A DNA stretch of 64,000 nucleotides from Saccharomycopsis crataegensis. Its lineage: Eukaryota > Ascomycota > Saccharomycetes > Ascoideales > Saccharomycopsidaceae. The notes under the pieces are model-generated. The model saw only the letters and a program-made list of their open reading frames with translations, ran no database searches and had not been told where the DNA came from. The stretch is from positions 186,001-250,000 of the forward strand of contig NW_027043829.1 of NCBI RefSeq assembly GCF_037102585.1. The letters run 5' to 3'. Made by a program: the position numbers and the translations under genes. Below are positions 9,601 to 19,037 of the stretch, one piece after another. Positions within the stretch are counted from its first letter, which is position 1; the number at the start of each line of letters is the position of its first letter.

Positions 9601-12600
9601 AAACATCAACTCGTCTATTGCTCTTCATGGTGTTTTATCGATTTGCCAAAAGCATAATGTCCAATTTGAGCCTAATGTTGTGGCTACCATGATGGAGACT
9701 TTGAAAGTCATTGACTTGAAGGAGCCTTTTATTTTTGAGATTAATGCCAACTCTATTGCTTTGCTATCATCACAGTTCCCAGACTCTCAAGAAAGAGTTG
9801 AGATTCATATCACAGATATAGTCAGTAACAATAATCCTTACACAAGATCCGCAGATGCTTTGATCATTGCTAATCTTTATAAACTCCGTCAACTGCAGTT
9901 CAATTCAATTTTGGAAGTGCTTTTATCTTTAATCGCCGACCCTCACCCAGTGGTTAATTATTGGAGTTTATATTCATTAATAACTTTGGTCGATTCCCAC
10001 TTATCAGCCAGTCCAAGTCTATGCTCCCAAATATTAGAGAGTTTGGAGAAGATCGTCCTCAATGACGATTACACCATCTATAAATCATCAAATTTGACTT
10101 CCAATTTTAGCTTGTTTTATAGATCCAAGTATGTGATCGCCAGACTACTTAGATCAATAATTATTGCCTTGGGTCCAAATATCAGGGAGATCAAACCAAG
10201 ATCTAGGGATATATTATCCAACTTATTGATTAGTTCTTTGTTTATTGATAATGACCCGATAATTTTGCGAGAAACCTTGAAATCAATTCAAAATTTGATG
10301 GTTTTTGACAAATCAATGTTTTCCCTCAAGTTATATGTCAAAGTATTGAATTATTTGCTAAAGAATTCTCTAAAGACTTGCTTGGGAAATAAAGACCAAC
10401 CATTGCCAATTCTCAATGAGACCAACGAAATTTTCACTTTCACATCAGGTACCTGTTTATTGAACACCATTTTGAATTGTTATTCTCAATTAATTAAAAT
10501 TTTCCCGGTGGATGAAGTTTTGAATAAAGATATCAAACAATTCTTGTGGCTTTGTGTGGATGCCAATCCAGATTCTGCTGATCTAAAATTCTTGATCAAA
10601 TATTGGTTTGAATCATCGGTAGACATCAGATGGTTTTCAATTTTAAATACTTTGTACAAGGTTTACAGAACCAAGTTGTATGATGAATTGTACAATGGTT
10701 ACAAATCTATCTTGACCAAACATGATAAAAAGGAAGTTAAGGTTGAACTACAAGATGAGGAAATCGAATCCATGGCGAAAGGCGCAGAAGATAACGTCGA
10801 ATCTCCAAATGATAATGGTAATAGAGGCAACGCAGACGATGATAACGTTGGTTCTGATGCTGAAGAACCATCAAGCCATAAATTCAAATTATTCGTTCTT
10901 GAATTGATCCAGTTGCTATTGTTGAGTACAAGAGAGAACCAGAAACTATATTTGCAATTTCAACCAAGGATTCAGGATTTGGTCAAAGTTGCATTTAGTG
11001 GGTGTACGTCAACTATTATGTCATTGAGATTGATTGGGGTTGATATTTTAGGCGACATCATCACAATCTATGGCGATGCCAAGGATCCTTTATATGATTC
11101 AGTGTCTTTGTTGGAACAACAACAAGCACAAATCACTGCGGCGTTGACCCCAGCATTTACTAGCGAGAGCTCCACCGAACTTGCTAGCGAAGCAATTAAT
11201 GTATGTGCTAAGTTTGTCGGCTCAAATATTGTTCCCGTTGATAAATGTGGCAGAATTCTTAGGATTTTAATCAAGTCATTGGAAGAATTCTCATCACAAG
11301 GGGAGCCAAAGATTGGCGACATTGAAATATCAACTATTAGAGGAAAGAGAAGAATCAAGCTATCAGTCTTGAATGCTTGGGCGGAATTGAAGATTTACTC
11401 TCAAAATCAACAGAGCTCTGCAGAAAACCAGGAAAACTCAGAGCAAATTGGTGCGCTAGTAGACAAGTATTTAGAAATTTTGGTTCCAATGTGGATTTTG
11501 TCCTTAAGAGAATACGCCAATTTGAAATACAGTGGGGATCTTGATGGATCTGGGGACAAGAAAGCGGAATTGTTATTGTACGAAGCCTGTTGGATTAATT
11601 TTGTTGATGTTATTGGTTGTATTATTGAAGAGCAAGAACAGTTGATATTTTCATTACTTGAAAATGATGCTGGCAATTTCTTCTTTGTATTATACGCTCA
11701 ATGCATTGAAGTTTTGATCAAGCCTTCTTCATTGTCTCATTCAGCGTCATTGTTTACTAGTAAAGCCAAAAATAACTTCAGAGTCTTGTCAGCGTTAAAC
11801 AAGCTATTACACTCCAGGATTTCCTCTGATATTATTTTCCAGGATCAAGTTTTCAGTGAAACCATTGACTTGTTTGATAGATTGATCATTGTGAGCGAAG
11901 ACGAAGAGAAATCGGTTATCATAGATATTATTTCTGGGTTATTTTTGAATTACTTTAACTTGAAAAACAATGTCCAAGATTTCACTGATAATATTGACAA
12001 GTTGTTCGAGTTACTCCGCGTCATCATGATTGCTGTGACCAATATAATTCCATTCGTTGGTGATGATTACGTTAGCCAAGCACCACACACATCAAGTGGT
12101 GCCGCCCAGTTGACGGACATTCAGCAGACAATTTTGAAGAAATCCTTTAGCGCTTTGGTAGTCATGATTGAAAGATTCCCTATCGTTATGAAAGTTGATT
12201 TGATTGCTTGTCTTTTATATATCATGTCATTGGTTTACTTGAACAGTGACTACAGGAATGTGTTGGTTCCAATAATTTTGTCTAATTTAAAGAGTATCAT
12301 CACGATCTTATATAATAACTCCAACAAGGATCTCATCAATCACTTCTATCAAATGATCAGACCAACATTTGTGAAAAATAACAACAATTCTGTGCTAACC
12401 TTAATGGTTCTTGTGACTTCTGTTGGTGATTCGATCAATTTTGAACCAGAAGACATTGATCTTTTAGTTGATAGTTTGACACACTCATTGTTGAACATAT
12501 CAACTTTACAAGTTGCTATCCAATCGATTAAAAGTCTCATTTTGTACGCTACTAAGAATAATAGCGCTACTGGCGTTGCCATCACAAAAAAATTGATCCC

Positions 12601-13000
12601 ATTGTTGGTCGAATTTTTAATTGAAAAGCATGATGAAATCGAAGATCCAAGATTGATTATCGAAATGATTGTCTTATACTCCAAGCAATTTTCCGACGAA
12701 CGTGAGTTGGTGCCAATATTTACCATCATCATTACCTTAATTTGCTGGTACGATGATAAATTGGGTAATGATTTCACTTCGGGTCAATTCCGTCAATACC
12801 TACACACCAAATTGATGAATTTGCTCATGTCGAACTCGACGAGTTTCAAAATTGTTGTCAATGACGTATTGTCTGCTGATCAAAAAGTCAAGACCGAGAA
12901 TTTGGTGAAATTCAAAATTGACGAATTCAACTCAAAAGTCTCTGATGATTCCTCGTTTTCTAAAGAGTCTCACATCAAACTAAAGACTTTTGGAAAGTAA
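6638..13000 (+). CDS. LAA1: LAA1-like HEAT-repeat AP-1 accessory protein
   Basis: The 2120-aa product is read from ATG 6638; the open frame extends to a GTG at 6629, which I discount. It consists almost entirely of helical HEAT-like repeats with no transmembrane segment. The central part (about residues 1090-1280, with D-P-H-P-V-V-N-Y-W-S-L and R-S-K-Y-V-I-A-R-L-L-R) matches the HEATR5/Laa1 family by my recognition. Family length is about 2000 aa, which agrees. An acidic low-complexity insertion lies at about residues 1360-1415. Known role in S. cerevisiae: Laa1 binds and recruits the AP-1 clathrin adaptor and acts in traffic between trans-Golgi and endosomes. The gene is convergent with ATG26 across a long AAT microsatellite. 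The assignment rests on length, repeat type and local similarity. Confidence 0.8.
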   Translation: MSQFDFKILAPSLKGNTDGAHVVYSYSCRLFTYLSDLKIQDDDDVNKKTFDEILAQLNNLVDFYNNNENLQLSADHLSVNLDKMIAKNYILTFSLLKNINNSSLFDTANKFITFVMANDKKNNLFTTAANETLIKKQILSLIILEQLFEIYGYELPSLAPILIQYCYKSIKVILSSSKTAFSCYSSLLQLSNLLSKVLRNNGDTTIDSSNHGKILKVTKQLIKYLVDVKDVKNFNSTNGINLPIIAIGDAFDILGHLINSEKKYSTINTKTHKDKNIFVNQFSKEYNNYVVMGFISNLKPIRHAATKFVAELLNKNLARGNIPNLANVLAYYNSLYLSTDDITVRTSVFVSLIHFTSLNDVSNKSFLFDSFFQYLDSFKELMCSHMLYLQTFNNDKTYSQIYWFYENFYLKSLGQFNKSIILQKIIDSEYLNNEPLLMNSPNFVQVLLKLLEFLIKDLGPTMTAYQEQLKMILLKLICDRNFLVRIQAINTFVYYCQYFPNQVQSILNHCLIEVQNVFRKVTQVNSGTQKQESEVQVETSHFVIDFGKIHGYANCIASLIRIINKDYVSQDVVARTLTFASSQLKSVSTITSSNLLGNNKGSVEKSITEIQLSFNKRMISWILLTGLMNYDESFIRIHISQFFIFWKNLLTHNYQSTLSSTSAHDYKMVKARMDEIFRNLEIRNYSLTCLLNFLSNITITPEIAKQSSYLLSKCLSYINSLEANLSSLSGKEREESYNSEKEKVILLHKKRVLQCYVKLSSYIKNDLNSSILIFALKNFSDPEVFHEELHSMISVALKDKERDKEKELKIHRSHVANDKSEAPLSEDLNNNDLYLVNDGLTYGLTSKLNNGFISELSVKFSKADRPSGHSQESIDIDSMKAPPGAIQSKESKSHYVTIGWVDKFEEKLLLNPFTASISNDYLLKIYDESYSNTEEFSYGLDTSIIDLSIEIFSLIFPYLSSKIQQSLLEQMRGNLLRKKTSRMRMKSININSSIALHGVLSICQKHNVQFEPNVVATMMETLKVIDLKEPFIFEINANSIALLSSQFPDSQERVEIHITDIVSNNNPYTRSADALIIANLYKLRQLQFNSILEVLLSLIADPHPVVNYWSLYSLITLVDSHLSASPSLCSQILESLEKIVLNDDYTIYKSSNLTSNFSLFYRSKYVIARLLRSIIIALGPNIREIKPRSRDILSNLLISSLFIDNDPIILRETLKSIQNLMVFDKSMFSLKLYVKVLNYLLKNSLKTCLGNKDQPLPILNETNEIFTFTSGTCLLNTILNCYSQLIKIFPVDEVLNKDIKQFLWLCVDANPDSADLKFLIKYWFESSVDIRWFSILNTLYKVYRTKLYDELYNGYKSILTKHDKKEVKVELQDEEIESMAKGAEDNVESPNDNGNRGNADDDNVGSDAEEPSSHKFKLFVLELIQLLLLSTRENQKLYLQFQPRIQDLVKVAFSGCTSTIMSLRLIGVDILGDIITIYGDAKDPLYDSVSLLEQQQAQITAALTPAFTSESSTELASEAINVCAKFVGSNIVPVDKCGRILRILIKSLEEFSSQGEPKIGDIEISTIRGKRRIKLSVLNAWAELKIYSQNQQSSAENQENSEQIGALVDKYLEILVPMWILSLREYANLKYSGDLDGSGDKKAELLLYEACWINFVDVIGCIIEEQEQLIFSLLENDAGNFFFVLYAQCIEVLIKPSSLSHSASLFTSKAKNNFRVLSALNKLLHSRISSDIIFQDQVFSETIDLFDRLIIVSEDEEKSVIIDIISGLFLNYFNLKNNVQDFTDNIDKLFELLRVIMIAVTNIIPFVGDDYVSQAPHTSSGAAQLTDIQQTILKKSFSALVVMIERFPIVMKVDLIACLLYIMSLVYLNSDYRNVLVPIILSNLKSIITILYNNSNKDLINHFYQMIRPTFVKNNNNSVLTLMVLVTSVGDSINFEPEDIDLLVDSLTHSLLNISTLQVAIQSIKSLILYATKNNSATGVAITKKLIPLLVEFLIEKHDEIEDPRLIIEMIVLYSKQFSDERELVPIFTIIITLICWYDDKLGNDFTSGQFRQYLHTKLMNLLMSNSTSFKIVVNDVLSADQKVKTENLVKFKIDEFNSKVSDDSSFSKESHIKLKTFGK

Positions 13001-13395
<395 letters not shown>

Positions 13396-16300
13396 CTATA
13401 ATAGAAGCCAAGAACTGTTAGAGACTCGACGAGTTCTAGGACTATGCTCATTACTACTTCGTGAACTATTTCTGCTATGATGGCTTTTGGGACTTCTGGT
13501 TTTATCATTTAATAAGTCATCAATATCCTCTATGGCATTCTCTGTACCCTTAACTAATGAAGAAGATTGTGGTTCAGATTGGCGTAATTTAGAAGCCCTC
13601 AACTTATTACTAATCAACCGCTGACTGTAATCCAATTGGCTGTAAATACTTTCTACTGCAGTTTCAACTCCCTTTTCTGCCCGGATTTTGGCACCAATAG
13701 CTTTTGCCTTTTCAATGATTCTTGAGTCAGTGGTCACCTTCTTAATTGCATTTGCCAATGATTCTTTATTCAATTTCTTTAAATAGACACCAACGTTCAT
13801 GTCCTCAATTCTATGTGCATAGAAAAATTGATCACCAAAGAATGGTTTGATAATAATAGGTAATCCAGCTCTCAAACTACTACCAGTAGTACCACTTCCA
13901 CCGTGATGTACTGCAGCGTCAATATGAGAAAAGAGCCAATCATGAGGAATTGAGCCAGAATTGTACACCTCAGGAGGTAAATCAATCTCCAATTCCTTGT
14001 CTCCATCTAGTCTATTAGACCAACCTTTGTTCAAAATACATCTGACATCAGCCTTCCTAACAGCATCTATTATTGCTTCCGTCAATTCTTTGGCGTCAGA
14101 AACCACAATTGATCCAAAACCAATATAAACAATCTTCTTCTTATCCCTTTTTGCATTAGCTATGAATTCCACGAGCTCTTTTGGTGGAGTGTAGTTGTCC
14201 TTCTCATCCAAAAACCAATAACCAGTGACTGTTATCCAGTCTGGAAAATCAACAGAAGGTGGAAAAACGGTCGGAGAAATGTTATACAAGAAGGGAACCT
14301 TGTTTTGTTGTAACTGGTATAAATCAGTTTTGGCTAATCCCAAAGTGCTTTGACGCCACTTGTTAACTTGACCAGAAATACCTTTCCAGAAAACATTCTC
14401 AAACATAACATGAGTGAAATAATTATAACTACCACCTCTTTTCAGTTCAGGGACAATAAAAGCGTGAGGATATGCTCTTGTTCGCGTCCACGGCATTGTG
14501 AAAGCTCTGAAATAAGGAATATCCAAAGCTTCTGCTATATGAATACCGGCCATAGCAGATGGCGATTCAATCAAAATCTCAGAGCCCTGACAAGCTTTCC
14601 AAGAAGTCTCCAATAGCTCATCAATCCATTTGCTAAATTTGCTTTTTGCATCTTTGAGGAAAGAAACACTGATGGTGCTATGATTGCCCATAAATGACAT
14701 CAATTCTGTCGGACTTCCCGCAATCTCACAGAATTCAATACCGTGTTTTTCAACTACCTCTTTAAATTCACCATGGGTGGCTATTCTTGGACTATGCCCT
14801 TGTTCAATTAACTTTTTGCAAAGTGCTAAGTATGGCTGTACATCACCACGAGAACCAATAGTTAAGCAAGTTATTTTGAAAGTTCTCTTCGGCTTCATGT
14901 TGGGACTAGCAAACGTAAAATCCTTAATGATGATTGGGACTTGCACTCCGGTTTCCAAGTTTATTTTTTCTTTATTCTTTTTGATATCTTCTGCTTCAAT
15001 GAGATTGTTTGATGAGCTAGATAGCTTCACACTCTCATCAAGTAGCTCAATGGCTTTGCCATCATTAGTATGCCCCTTGAAGAGATCTAATTGCTTCAAC
15101 AACAAATATTCGCAATCATCTCTGCTATCATTGGTGCTAAATTCAAAAAATAATTCCTCGTGTCCTTTGATGACCACAACCAAACCACTGTACCCAAAAC
15201 TGAAATTCTTTTCCTTATAACAGGTCTCAACGTCACAAAGCGGTAAAATCATCTTGGTGTAAACACCTGGTATCAAACTTCTAAAACAAATTTTATTCGA
15301 ACCAAGATAAATCTTACCATATAATGGGATATTACGTTGCAAGTAGGCATAATAGGTGGCGATTAATTTTTCTGAATCTGGGAGCGCAAAATACTTTCTG
15401 AATCTGACAGCAGCACTGCTTCTTTCTTCATCAGAGCTGACGAAATATGGATCTTCCGAACCCCTTTCAAGTGAATTGAGATCCTCATAATGTGTTGGAT
15501 TGCTAGACCACATTTCAATACCATTATGAATCGTTTGACCGATAACATTTTTCACTATATTCCTTGGATTGAGAACTTTAAGTGCCTTGTTTGCGACGAG
15601 TAAGTTGGTTTTTGTTCTGGAGATCTTATTTGGAGCATCAGTGCCGGTAGCAATATCATCATCAAATTCATCATCAGATAATGGGCTCGAAACAATACTT
15701 TCAGCCTCACGGATGGATTCTACAGGCACATAATTATCAGATATACTATTTTTCTCATGACGATTGACGTACCCGTCATCAGCTTGGTTGATGTGCTCTT
15801 TATTGAGTTCCAATGCATTATTAATGCTTTCGACAGCTTTCGCACAAGAGCTAAAGAACAAGAAGAAATAATCATCTAATGCAAAACTGTCAGAGTTTTC
15901 CAAAACTTTAACCCTAATATTTTCAGCATTTTCAAAAATCGGGTTAACTTCCAAATCAACAAGATTTGATAATGGTAACTTAATGGTAACTTTATCATCC
16001 TTATTCTTCAAAGCAAAGATTTGTGTCTTGATACTAGAAACCCAAGTAGTTGCAGATGTCAAATTATCAGCAGAAAACATATAAGTTTTGTTTTCAGTTA
16101 AAATCCTAATTTTTTGAGGTTTTGTTTCAAGTACTGATCCCAATGTATCACTCCTTGTCCTTATCTTATTGAGAAAAGAGTCTCCTTTGACATCAGAGGC
16201 AGCACTAACGGTCAGATTTTTCCTTACGAGCTCATCATTATTTTCATGGTGAGTCAAACTTGCAATTTTTGTTATGGCAGTATGTGCAATACCAGTGCTC

Positions 16301-17292
16301 TTCTCGGTTTCAACAATCTCAACTTTCAATACATATCTCAAATCAATGCTTAACAATGGGAAGTACAAATCTGTGGAGCTATTGTACACTGAAAATAATG
16401 ATCCTTTCAAAATACACCAATATCTTTGATATTTGCTACCAATAGAAGTCTTGGTAGACAAATTACCACTCATTATTTGCTTCTCTTCTTGCAAAGCTTC
16501 ATTCTGATTAGTATTATTAAAGTGGTTTGGTAAGTAAGCAAAAAATAATAAGTATTCCTTGGTGATGTAAAGATGGCCTTGCAAAAGAACATCTCTAAGG
16601 AGCCAACAAGAGTGGTCATCAACCAATTCATCACTTTCGCTCACACCGAAGGTAGAGATGAGCTTGTTGCAAAGTGCCGCTGCTCTAGTATTGATATTCT
16701 TGTTTGATGAAATGATTTTGGAAGACTGCACACCACAGATGACTTGGCGCTTTGATTCAAGAGACTTCATTATCGATATCTCCAAAGGCGATGCGCCATG
16801 GGTCTCTTGAATGTGTTTACTGCCTGATGATTTCGTATCTGACAGAGAGTGAGCAGGATCCAAAGACAAGTTGAGGTGAGATAGTCTCTTCAATGTCTCA
16901 TTCCGAGAGGTTTCATCAACCTTATCATCAACAGCATCACTATATTCATCGGAGTCATCTTCGTTTTCAACCTCCTTATCATCGACATTCTGTTCATTGG
17001 GTGGTATATATTCATTATCATTAAACTTGTTGAATTCCGAATACATGCTTGTTGTTGTTAATAAGGAAATGACAGATCTCCCCATTTTCAATTTCCCCAA
17101 GTCTTTGCTATTGTCTTCATCATCCGAATCAGGGTGGTTGTTCGGACTTATCTGGTCATCATTTTTGGTTCTTTTTCGACCGAGAGTCTTGGATCTAGCA
17201 AGCGGTACGCTTAGGACAAGGGATTTGGCTGCCTTATTGAGTTTAAAATCCCTGTGCCCCCTCTTAATGCTGGGGAATCTTTTGTGCTCCAT
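13396..17292 (-). CDS. ATG26: ATG26/UGT51 sterol 3-beta-glucosyltransferase
   Basis: The 1298-aa product transfers glucose from UDP-glucose to ergosterol to make sterol glucosides at membranes. Domain order fits the family. GRAM1 is near residue 210-265 (H-S-C-W-L-L-R-D-V-L-L). A PH domain is near 280-430 (K-Y-Q-R-Y-W-C-I-L-K-G to T-W-V-S-S-I). GRAM2 is near 635-705 (G-K-I-Y-L-G-S-N-K-I-C-F-R). A GT-28 N-terminal domain is near 800-890 (TIGSRGDVQPYLAL). The UDP-sugar site lies near 1080-1160 (GFGSIVVS, HHGGSGTTGSSLRAGLP, KPFFGDQFF). The N-terminal 200 residues are acidic and charged, and the C terminus is Ser/Arg-rich. An in-frame CTG at 14443-14445 lies in a surface-type stretch (VPE-x-KRGG). 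Two CACGTG boxes lie upstream. Confidence 0.95.
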   Translation of the reverse strand: MEHKRFPSIKRGHRDFKLNKAAKSLVLSVPLARSKTLGRKRTKNDDQISPNNHPDSDDEDNSKDLGKLKMGRSVISLLTTTSMYSEFNKFNDNEYIPPNEQNVDDKEVENEDDSDEYSDAVDDKVDETSRNETLKRLSHLNLSLDPAHSLSDTKSSGSKHIQETHGASPLEISIMKSLESKRQVICGVQSSKIISSNKNINTRAAALCNKLISTFGVSESDELVDDHSCWLLRDVLLQGHLYITKEYLLFFAYLPNHFNNTNQNEALQEEKQIMSGNLSTKTSIGSKYQRYWCILKGSLFSVYNSSTDLYFPLLSIDLRYVLKVEIVETEKSTGIAHTAITKIASLTHHENNDELVRKNLTVSAASDVKGDSFLNKIRTRSDTLGSVLETKPQKIRILTENKTYMFSADNLTSATTWVSSIKTQIFALKNKDDKVTIKLPLSNLVDLEVNPIFENAENIRVKVLENSDSFALDDYFFLFFSSCAKAVESINNALELNKEHINQADDGYVNRHEKNSISDNYVPVESIREAESIVSSPLSDDEFDDDIATGTDAPNKISRTKTNLLVANKALKVLNPRNIVKNVIGQTIHNGIEMWSSNPTHYEDLNSLERGSEDPYFVSSDEERSSAAVRFRKYFALPDSEKLIATYYAYLQRNIPLYGKIYLGSNKICFRSLIPGVYTKMILPLCDVETCYKEKNFSFGYSGLVVVIKGHEELFFEFSTNDSRDDCEYLLLKQLDLFKGHTNDGKAIELLDESVKLSSSSNNLIEAEDIKKNKEKINLETGVQVPIIIKDFTFASPNMKPKRTFKITCLTIGSRGDVQPYLALCKKLIEQGHSPRIATHGEFKEVVEKHGIEFCEIAGSPTELMSFMGNHSTISVSFLKDAKSKFSKWIDELLETSWKACQGSEILIESPSAMAGIHIAEALDIPYFRAFTMPWTRTRAYPHAFIVPELKRGGSYNYFTHVMFENVFWKGISGQVNKWRQSTLGLAKTDLYQLQQNKVPFLYNISPTVFPPSVDFPDWITVTGYWFLDEKDNYTPPKELVEFIANAKRDKKKIVYIGFGSIVVSDAKELTEAIIDAVRKADVRCILNKGWSNRLDGDKELEIDLPPEVYNSGSIPHDWLFSHIDAAVHHGGSGTTGSSLRAGLPIIIKPFFGDQFFYAHRIEDMNVGVYLKKLNKESLANAIKKVTTDSRIIEKAKAIGAKIRAEKGVETAVESIYSQLDYSQRLISNKLRASKLRQSEPQSSSLVKGTENAIEDIDDLLNDKTRSPKSHHSRNSSRSSNEHSPRTRRVSNSSWLLL

Positions 17293-18028
17293 ATTTTCCG
17301 CGGCGAGAACTCCTTATCATGTAAATTCTGGGCAGCTGAAAGGCAATGCAATCAAAAAAAAAAGTACTCTGTGTGTAGGAGGTTGATCTGTTTTTTTCAC
17401 AATTATAAAAAGAAAAATGTAACAAGGGGAAGTCAATTAGGATGGATAAGCCTTGCAATAATCAATAGAATGAACAGTTGGATGAGAAAAGGGAAACTCC
17501 GGAGATTTAAGACATCTCATCGCCAGAAATCACAAGCATCTTTTCGAGCAACTTGCAAAGGTGTGCACTGTCATGCACGTGTACACCAATATGGGGGGCC
17601 CCATCTGCTGTCATCACCAAATTATGTCACCAAAGCTGGTTGGTTGTAGCAACCGTTAACCAAGCAATCACCGAGTTACTGTTGTTCTTGCCCTTGTATA
17701 TATTTTAATATCAATTACTAGCCACCCAGAATGCACTGGCTGGGTTTCCAGCCACGTGTAATTTCTTAGAGGATCTATAACTTGTGGTTACTCTGCCTGA
17801 ACAATTTGGACTTTTTCCTCTTTGCTAAATAGTCTTACCCTTAACTCAACAAAGATAGTATCTCTTACTATTTAATTGAATTCACACTATCAAACCAAAA
17901 TTACATTCCAAAAAAAAAAAAAAAAAAAAAATTGTATAATATCCCAAAAGAAACCCGCCATCTATACATTAACAAAAAATAAGAAATGAAAAAGGTAATA
18001 AACTATAACAATGATCACTGCGTTACAT
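17293..18028. other. Upstream region of ATG26 and 3' flank of SPC25
   Basis: About 740 bp holds the ATG26 promoter. E-box hexamers CACGTG occur at 17576-17581 and 17753-17758. A block with GGGGGGCCCC (near 17594) and an imperfect hairpin around GGTTG-TAG-CAACC (near 17641-17655) are also present. A poly-A tract lies at 17910-17931 near the SPC25 3' end. Overlapping reading frames of 129-131 aa here are shadows without features. Confidence 0.5.
17576..17581. promoter_or_regulatory. CACGTG E-box upstream of ATG26
   Basis: A perfect CACGTG lies in a locally palindromic context (GCACGTG preceded by GTGCACTG) about 285 bp upstream of the ATG26 start codon. Such boxes bind bHLH factors (Cbf1, Pho4, Tye7-like). 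A second copy lies at 17753-17758. Function is inferred. Confidence 0.4.
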
Positions 18029-18727
18029 CTATCGACTGTAATTCTTAACAAAACATGATCGTATGCTTTTCAAAAATAAAACAAGATTCCTATTTTTGTT
18101 CAAACTATTCAATACTTCCGCAAGCTCTGATTCAGGAAGTTGATAGCTCATAGAATTGATTTTGTAGTTCCCATGAGGATCTGACAAATCCAAAACCACC
18201 TCAAACTCTAGATCTAAATCGTTTTGCAATAAATTGAAAAATTGGAACTTGATTAAGTCATTGTCAATACTGTCAATTTTTAAACCAAGAAAGGACTCGT
18301 AAAGTTTGACAACACTCAAATCCTTTTGCAAGTTTCTATTCAAGTTTCTTTTTGAGCTGTTGAGATCTGAATTCTTAATATCTATTTGGCTATCCAAGAT
18401 TTCTATTTTCTCATTTATCGAGTTTTTATTTTCGATGAGGACCGTCTCATTCTTTTTCAACTCTTCAATCTTCAGCTTGGCGTCGCTCAATGTGTTGAGT
18501 TCATTATTCAATAACTCTCTAACTCGTACATCTTCATCGGCAAGTTTTTTTAGTTTCTGGTGAATCTCTTTCTGCTTGGCTACCAATACCTCATATTGAG
18601 AGATATATTCAGTCTTGGAATCCGATAGCAGGGTCTTATATTGTTGCATGGTGGTTTTGAACCTCAGATGGAACTCTCCCAACCGCAGATCTATCTGGTC
18701 AAGCGGAAGCAAATCTGGCGATGTCAT
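18029..18727 (-). CDS. SPC25: Kinetochore protein SPC25
   Basis: The 232-aa product is very close to the usual Spc25 length. Residues about 20-150 form a long coiled coil rich in Lys, Glu and Leu. They are followed by a small globular domain whose start (V-V-K-L-Y-E-S-F-L-G-L-K-I) and middle (I-K-F-Q-F-F-N-L, E-F-E-V-V-L-D-L) follow the Spc25 C-terminal RWD pattern. Known role: part of the four-protein Ndc80 complex, where the Spc24-Spc25 end docks onto the inner kinetochore. The gene is divergent from PRI1 and shares a promoter with two MCB-like elements, suggesting G1/S co-expression. The call rests on architecture plus the C-terminal motif, not on a database search. Confidence 0.8.
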   Translation of the reverse strand: MTSPDLLPLDQIDLRLGEFHLRFKTTMQQYKTLLSDSKTEYISQYEVLVAKQKEIHQKLKKLADEDVRVRELLNNELNTLSDAKLKIEELKKNETVLIENKNSINEKIEILDSQIDIKNSDLNSSKRNLNRNLQKDLSVVKLYESFLGLKIDSIDNDLIKFQFFNLLQNDLDLEFEVVLDLSDPHGNYKINSMSYQLPESELAEVLNSLNKNRNLVLFLKSIRSCFVKNYSR

Positions 18728-19037
18728 GGTTAATGCAAACTGATACTGGGCTATTTTGCTTTAATGATTCTCTTTAATAATAATAATAATAATAACAATA
18801 ATGATGATAATAATAATGATAATAGTAATAATAACAACAAAAGAAAAGTAAACAAATCGAAATTTTCTCGAAAAAAAAAAATGTTTGTATGTAGTCATGT
18901 GATCAAAATGAAAAGACGCGAAACTCCGGCAATTTTTCGCGTCTTTTTTCTTTCTTCTTCTTCTCCATTTGGATTTATCTTCTCCGGTATATTTATCCTA
19001 TTCTCTTACACCTACAATATTACCTGACTATATATAA
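18728..19037. promoter_or_regulatory. Divergent SPC25/PRI1 promoter
   Basis: This 310-bp bidirectional intergenic region contains an AAT-rich repeat (18775-18840), the MCB inverted repeat at 18911-18947, a pyrimidine tract, and a TATATATAAA sequence directly before the PRI1 start. Confidence 0.6.
18911..18947. promoter_or_regulatory. Perfect 13-bp inverted repeat of two MCB-like boxes
   Basis: The left arm AAAAGACGCGAAA (18911-18923) and right arm TTTCGCGTCTTTT (18935-18947) are exact reverse complements separated by 11 bp. Each arm holds ACGCGA, one base from the MluI cell-cycle box ACGCGT recognised by MBF (Mbp1-Swi6). DNA primase genes in S. cerevisiae are known MBF targets, so the site is placed as expected for PRI1 and could also drive SPC25. 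Confidence 0.75.

Noticed and set aside
16997-17649. 129-131-aa plus-strand frames over the ATG26 5' end
   Set aside because: They are antisense to the ATG26 N terminus and its promoter and carry no features.
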